Shown: one piece after another, positions 6,598-8,512 of the stretch | Numbering within the stretch: the stretch's first letter is position 1 | How the letters are laid out: the number at the start of each line of letters is the position of its first letter | Source of the DNA: UBA1822 sp963634795 | GTDB taxonomy: Bacteria; Bacillota; Negativicutes; Veillonellales; Dialisteraceae | Length of the DNA: 8,512 nt | Assembly: GCA_963634795.1 (NCBI GenBank) | Contig: CAVHDO010000069.1 | Span: 1-8,512 of the forward strand | Direction of reading: 5' to 3' | Made by a program: the position numbers and the translations under genes | Notes under the pieces: model-generated | What the model saw: the letters and a program-made list of their open reading frames with translations, nothing else | Told to the model about the DNA's origin: nothing | Database searches by the model: none

Positions 6598-7209
6598 CTG
6601 TAGCTGTTTCTCCAATTCCGTTGCGTTTTCCCAATATTTCCCTTCCAAGCGTCCCAAAAATTCCGGTGACGAAAAGGAAATCGGCTCACTCAGCGCCTCT
6701 TTCTCCTGCAAATATTTTTCCATCCACACCATGTCGTACCACCGACCGAATTTACAGCCGCAACGATGAAACCGGCCAATCGTTTCATAGCCGATGTGCG
6801 TATGGAAATCCAAGCTGTTCGTGTCCAGATACGGATCCTCTCCGCGCGGCACGGCGACGCAGGCGTACGCATTGCAATAGCCCTGCCGTTTCAAAATCGT
6901 TTCCAGCTGCATCACCAAAGATTTTCCGAGCCCGCCGCCATGCGCGTCTTGCACCACATACACGGAAAGCTCCGCGCACCACGCATACGCTTTTCGCGGA
7001 TGAAACGCGCCGGCGTACGCATAGCCGAGAATCTTCCCGTCCTTTTCCGCGACCAGATACGGAAACTGCGACAGCGCCTTCCGCACTCGCTTGGAAAATT
7101 CCGAAACCGTCGGCACGTCGTATTCAAAGGTAATCGCCGTCTCCCGCACGTACGGCGCGTAAAGGGAAACCAATTCCGCCGCGTCCCCGATTTTCGCCAA
7201 GCGATACAT
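6595..7209 (-). CDS. GNAT-family N-acetyltransferase, phosphinothricin acetyltransferase-like
   Basis: This is a predicted cytoplasmic acetyl-CoA-dependent N-acetyltransferase of 204 residues. The GNAT core covers about 1-165. Strand beta-4 (ELSVYVVQ, 80-87) leads into the acetyl-CoA loop HGGGLGKS (90-97). The segment LDFHTHIGYETIGRFHRCG (133-151), followed by KFGRWYDMVWMEK (153-165), is characteristic of the phosphinothricin acetyltransferase/MnaT-like subgroup, whose members acetylate glufosinate-like compounds, methionine sulfoximine or other amino acids. Residues 166-204 form an extra charged, helix-prone tail beyond the usual end of the fold. The ATG start has AAGGAG about 9 nt upstream. 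The gene sits alone between a repeat element and a terminator-like hairpin. The fold is confident, but the substrate cannot be deduced and a resistance role should not be assumed. Confidence 0.88.
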   Translation of the reverse strand: MYRLAKIGDAAELVSLYAPYVRETAITFEYDVPTVSEFSKRVRKALSQFPYLVAEKDGKILGYAYAGAFHPRKAYAWCAELSVYVVQDAHGGGLGKSLVMQLETILKRQGYCNAYACVAVPRGEDPYLDTNSLDFHTHIGYETIGRFHRCGCKFGRWYDMVWMEKYLQEKEALSEPISFSSPEFLGRLEGKYWENATELEKQLQ

Positions 7210-7256
7210 TTTGCGTCTCTCCTTTTCCGATTTAACCGTAGCAGTCAGTCAGCCGC

Positions 7257-7390
7257 TACCCGTCATCCGTCATCCGTCATCCGTTCACCGTGCATCATAC
7301 ACTGTTAAACCACGAAGCGCTCAATCGCTCAAGCTCTTCAAGCCTTTTCAAGCCTGTCAAAATCTCTGTGAACGGTGAACGGTAAACGGA
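7257..7390. repeat. Heptamer-built inverted repeat element B, 3' of mnmA
   Basis: The left arm is a run of 7-nt units ending in CCGT: TACCCGT, then CATCCGT three times, then TCACCGT (7257-7291). The right arm (7369-7390) is GTGAACG, GTGAACG, GTAAACG, the reverse-complement type. Bases 7281-7291 and 7372-7382 are a perfect 11-nt inverted repeat, and pairing resumes further out (7274-7277 with 7386-7389). Inner motifs ACCGTGC (7287-7293), ACACT (7299-7303) and AAAATC (7359-7364) match those of the element at 4581-4674. It starts about 7 nt after the mnmA stop codon and fills most of the 187-nt gap to the GNAT gene. There are no unique spacers, so it is not a CRISPR array. The function is unknown. 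Confidence 0.75.
7321..7360. repeat. Short TCAA/TCAAG mini-repeats inside element B
   Basis: Five TCAA cores occur at 7321, 7329, 7338, 7348 and 7357, at steps of 8, 9, 10 and 9 nt. The best-conserved copies are TTCAAGCC. This is a degenerate tandem array in the loop between the two heptamer arms, distinct in sequence from the CCGT units. It is absent from the shorter element at 4581-4674. Confidence 0.55.
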
Positions 7391-7396
7391 AAACAA

Positions 7397-8437
7397 TCAC
7401 TCCACAATCGTCCCGCCGCCGAGGAGTCGGTCTCCGTCGTAGAAAACAACCGATTGCCCCGGCGTGATGGCGCGTTGCGGCGCGGCGAAGATTACTTGGG
7501 CTCGCCCGTCGTCCGAAAGTTTCACGCGGCAATCCTCCGTATGCGATCCGTAACGAATTTTTGCCTCGCAGGAAAATTCTTCACTCGGCGCTTCCCCGTC
7601 CGGAAAATCGAGACCGTCCGCCCAAAGCTCCGTCCGGAAAAGATCCTCGTTCCCGCCGACGATGACGCGATTCGTCTTCGCATCGAGCGCCGTCACATAG
7701 AGCGGCGTCGGAAACGCGATCCCGAGTCCCTTCCGCTGCCCGATTGTATACCGCACCAATCCCCGATGCCGGCCGAGCACCTTCCCTGCTCTGTCCGTAA
7801 TGTCTCCGGGGCGAAAAATTTCCGGCGCCCGTTTCTCCAAATACTCCACATACGAGCGCTCGCCGGCCAAGAAACAAATGTCCTGGCTCTCCGCCTTGTG
7901 CGCGACGGGAAGCCCCCGCTCCTCGGCCATCACCCGCGTCGCCGTCTTCTCCGTCCGCCCCAACGGAAACAAAATATGCGCCAGCTGCTCCTGCGTCAAA
8001 TGATACATCATGTACGACTGGTCTTTTTTGAGATCCAGCCCCTTCCGCACCTCGTAGCGCCCGCGGGCCTCATCGTACACAATGCGCGCATAATGCCCCG
8101 TCGCAAAATATTCCGCATCAAATTCGCGACGCATCGTTTCATAAAATAAGCCGAACTTGATATGCAAATCACAAATCATGCACGGATTCGGCGTAATGCC
8201 CGCCGCATACGAATCGATGAAATTTCGCAACACAATATCTCGAAACGATTCCGTGACATCCAGCACTTTATGCGGAACCCCAAGAAACGCGGCCATAGCG
8301 ACGGCATCCGACACGTCCTGCTCCGGAAACACGCGCATCGTGGCGCCGCACACCTCATAATCCGCCTCTTGCAAAAGCCGCGCGACCAGCGTGGAATCCA
8401 CGCCGCCCGACATCGCGACGACGACTCTCTTTTTCAT
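7397..8437 (-). CDS. mnmA: tRNA-specific 2-thiouridylase MnmA
   Basis: MnmA activates U34 of tRNA(Lys), tRNA(Glu) and tRNA(Gln) with ATP and replaces its C2 oxygen with sulfur passed on from a cysteine desulfurase. The protein is 346 residues, a normal length, and cytoplasmic. The ATP-pyrophosphatase P-loop SGGVDS is at 10-15. The first catalytic cysteine is Cys86 in TPNPCMICD (82-90), and the persulfide cysteine is Cys188 in SQDICF (184-189). ATGHYAR (112-118) and the tRNA-binding segment with RYTIGQRKGLG (229-239) are also typical. The final ~70 residues form the beta-barrel C-terminal domain. Asp90 sits where Asn is usual (PCxxCN). The ATG start has GGAAGGAG 6 nt upstream. The gene upstream lies outside the window, so operon membership is unknown. 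Confidence 0.96.
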   Translation of the reverse strand: MKKRVVVAMSGGVDSTLVARLLQEADYEVCGATMRVFPEQDVSDAVAMAAFLGVPHKVLDVTESFRDIVLRNFIDSYAAGITPNPCMICDLHIKFGLFYETMRREFDAEYFATGHYARIVYDEARGRYEVRKGLDLKKDQSYMMYHLTQEQLAHILFPLGRTEKTATRVMAEERGLPVAHKAESQDICFLAGERSYVEYLEKRAPEIFRPGDITDRAGKVLGRHRGLVRYTIGQRKGLGIAFPTPLYVTALDAKTNRVIVGGNEDLFRTELWADGLDFPDGEAPSEEFSCEAKIRYGSHTEDCRVKLSDDGRAQVIFAAPQRAITPGQSVVFYDGDRLLGGGTIVE

Positions 8438-8450
8438 AACGACTCCTTCC

Positions 8451-8465
8451 CGGCCGAAACGGCCG
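8451..8465 (-). other. GC-rich hairpin abutting the mnmA ribosome binding site
   Basis: CGGCCG, TTT and CGGCCG on the minus strand form a 6-bp all-G/C stem with a 3-nt loop. It ends directly at the GGAAGGAG ribosome binding site of mnmA (8450-8443). It has no T tract, so it is not a standard terminator. It may tune translation or may be an incidental palindrome. The remaining bases up to 8512 show no gene or promoter that I can support. Confidence 0.45.
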
Positions 8466-8512
8466 CACCATCATCACACAACGGATTGAAAGTCCGAAGG
8501 AAACAATGAAAT

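Noticed and set aside
6595..7209. A herbicide or antibiotic resistance gene.
   Set aside because: The protein belongs to the phosphinothricin acetyltransferase-like subgroup, but most members have other or unknown substrates, and there is no resistance or mobile context.
7287..7327. A promoter for the GNAT gene (minus strand, -10 TATGAT at 7299-7294 with a TTGAGC-like -35 at 19-nt spacing).
   Set aside because: The -35 match is poor, the spacing too long and the site lies within repeats, so it is not listed as a feature. The gene may also be read from mnmA.
7257..7390. A CRISPR array.
   Set aside because: The units are only 7 nt, with no 25-40 nt repeats, no unique spacers and no cas genes. 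It is a short tandem and inverted repeat.
8466..8512. The 3' end of another minus-strand gene upstream of mnmA.
   Set aside because: One frame stays open from the edge to tandem TGA codons, but about a dozen residues match nothing I recognise, which is too little to call.

Overview
The window is one block of housekeeping genes from what is most likely a Bacillota (Firmicutes) genome. The evidence is a four-gene hrcA-grpE-dnaK-dnaJ order, a perfect CIRCE operator with an HrcA repressor, strong GGAGG-type ribosome binding sites, and a DnaK whose interdomain linker falls near residue 365, the short form typical of Gram-positive lineages. The moderately GC-rich composition and general protein character would suit a Negativicutes-type anaerobe, but that narrower placement is only a guess. 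Every convincing gene lies on the minus strand, so transcription runs from high to low coordinates.

Read in the direction of transcription, the layout is as follows. mnmA (8437-7397, tRNA 2-thiouridylase) is followed by a repeat-rich intergenic stretch. Next is a GNAT N-acetyltransferase of the phosphinothricin acetyltransferase type (7209-6595), whose stop codon lies in a terminator-like hairpin. A promoter with a perfect extended -10 then drives typA (6495-4681), a translational GTPase linked to ribosomes and stress. A second repeat element and a strong bidirectional terminator (4579-4534) follow. The heat-shock operon then starts from a sigma-A-type promoter (4519-4491) with a CIRCE operator in the leader (4479-4453): hrcA (4421-3411), grpE (3407-2796), dnaK (2731-857) and dnaJ (842 to the window edge, C-terminus missing).

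The four heat-shock genes form one unit: DnaK is the ATP-driven chaperone, DnaJ delivers substrate and stimulates ATP hydrolysis, GrpE exchanges nucleotide, and HrcA represses the operon through CIRCE. The gaps are 3, 64 and 14 nt, and the grpE ribosome binding site lies in the last codons of hrcA. typA, mnmA and the GNAT gene have no evident functional link to this operon.

I found no previously undescribed multi-gene system. The least explained sequence is a pair of related intergenic elements, just 3' of typA (4581-4674) and of mnmA (7257-7390). Both consist of 7-nt CCGT-ending units on the left and their reverse complement on the right. They also share short inner motifs (ACCGTGC, ACACT and AAAATC) in the same order. 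They look like two diverged copies of a dispersed heptamer repeat family that can form large hairpins in the 3' untranslated region. Long plus-strand open frames opposite dnaK, grpE/hrcA and typA are judged to be shadows of the real genes.
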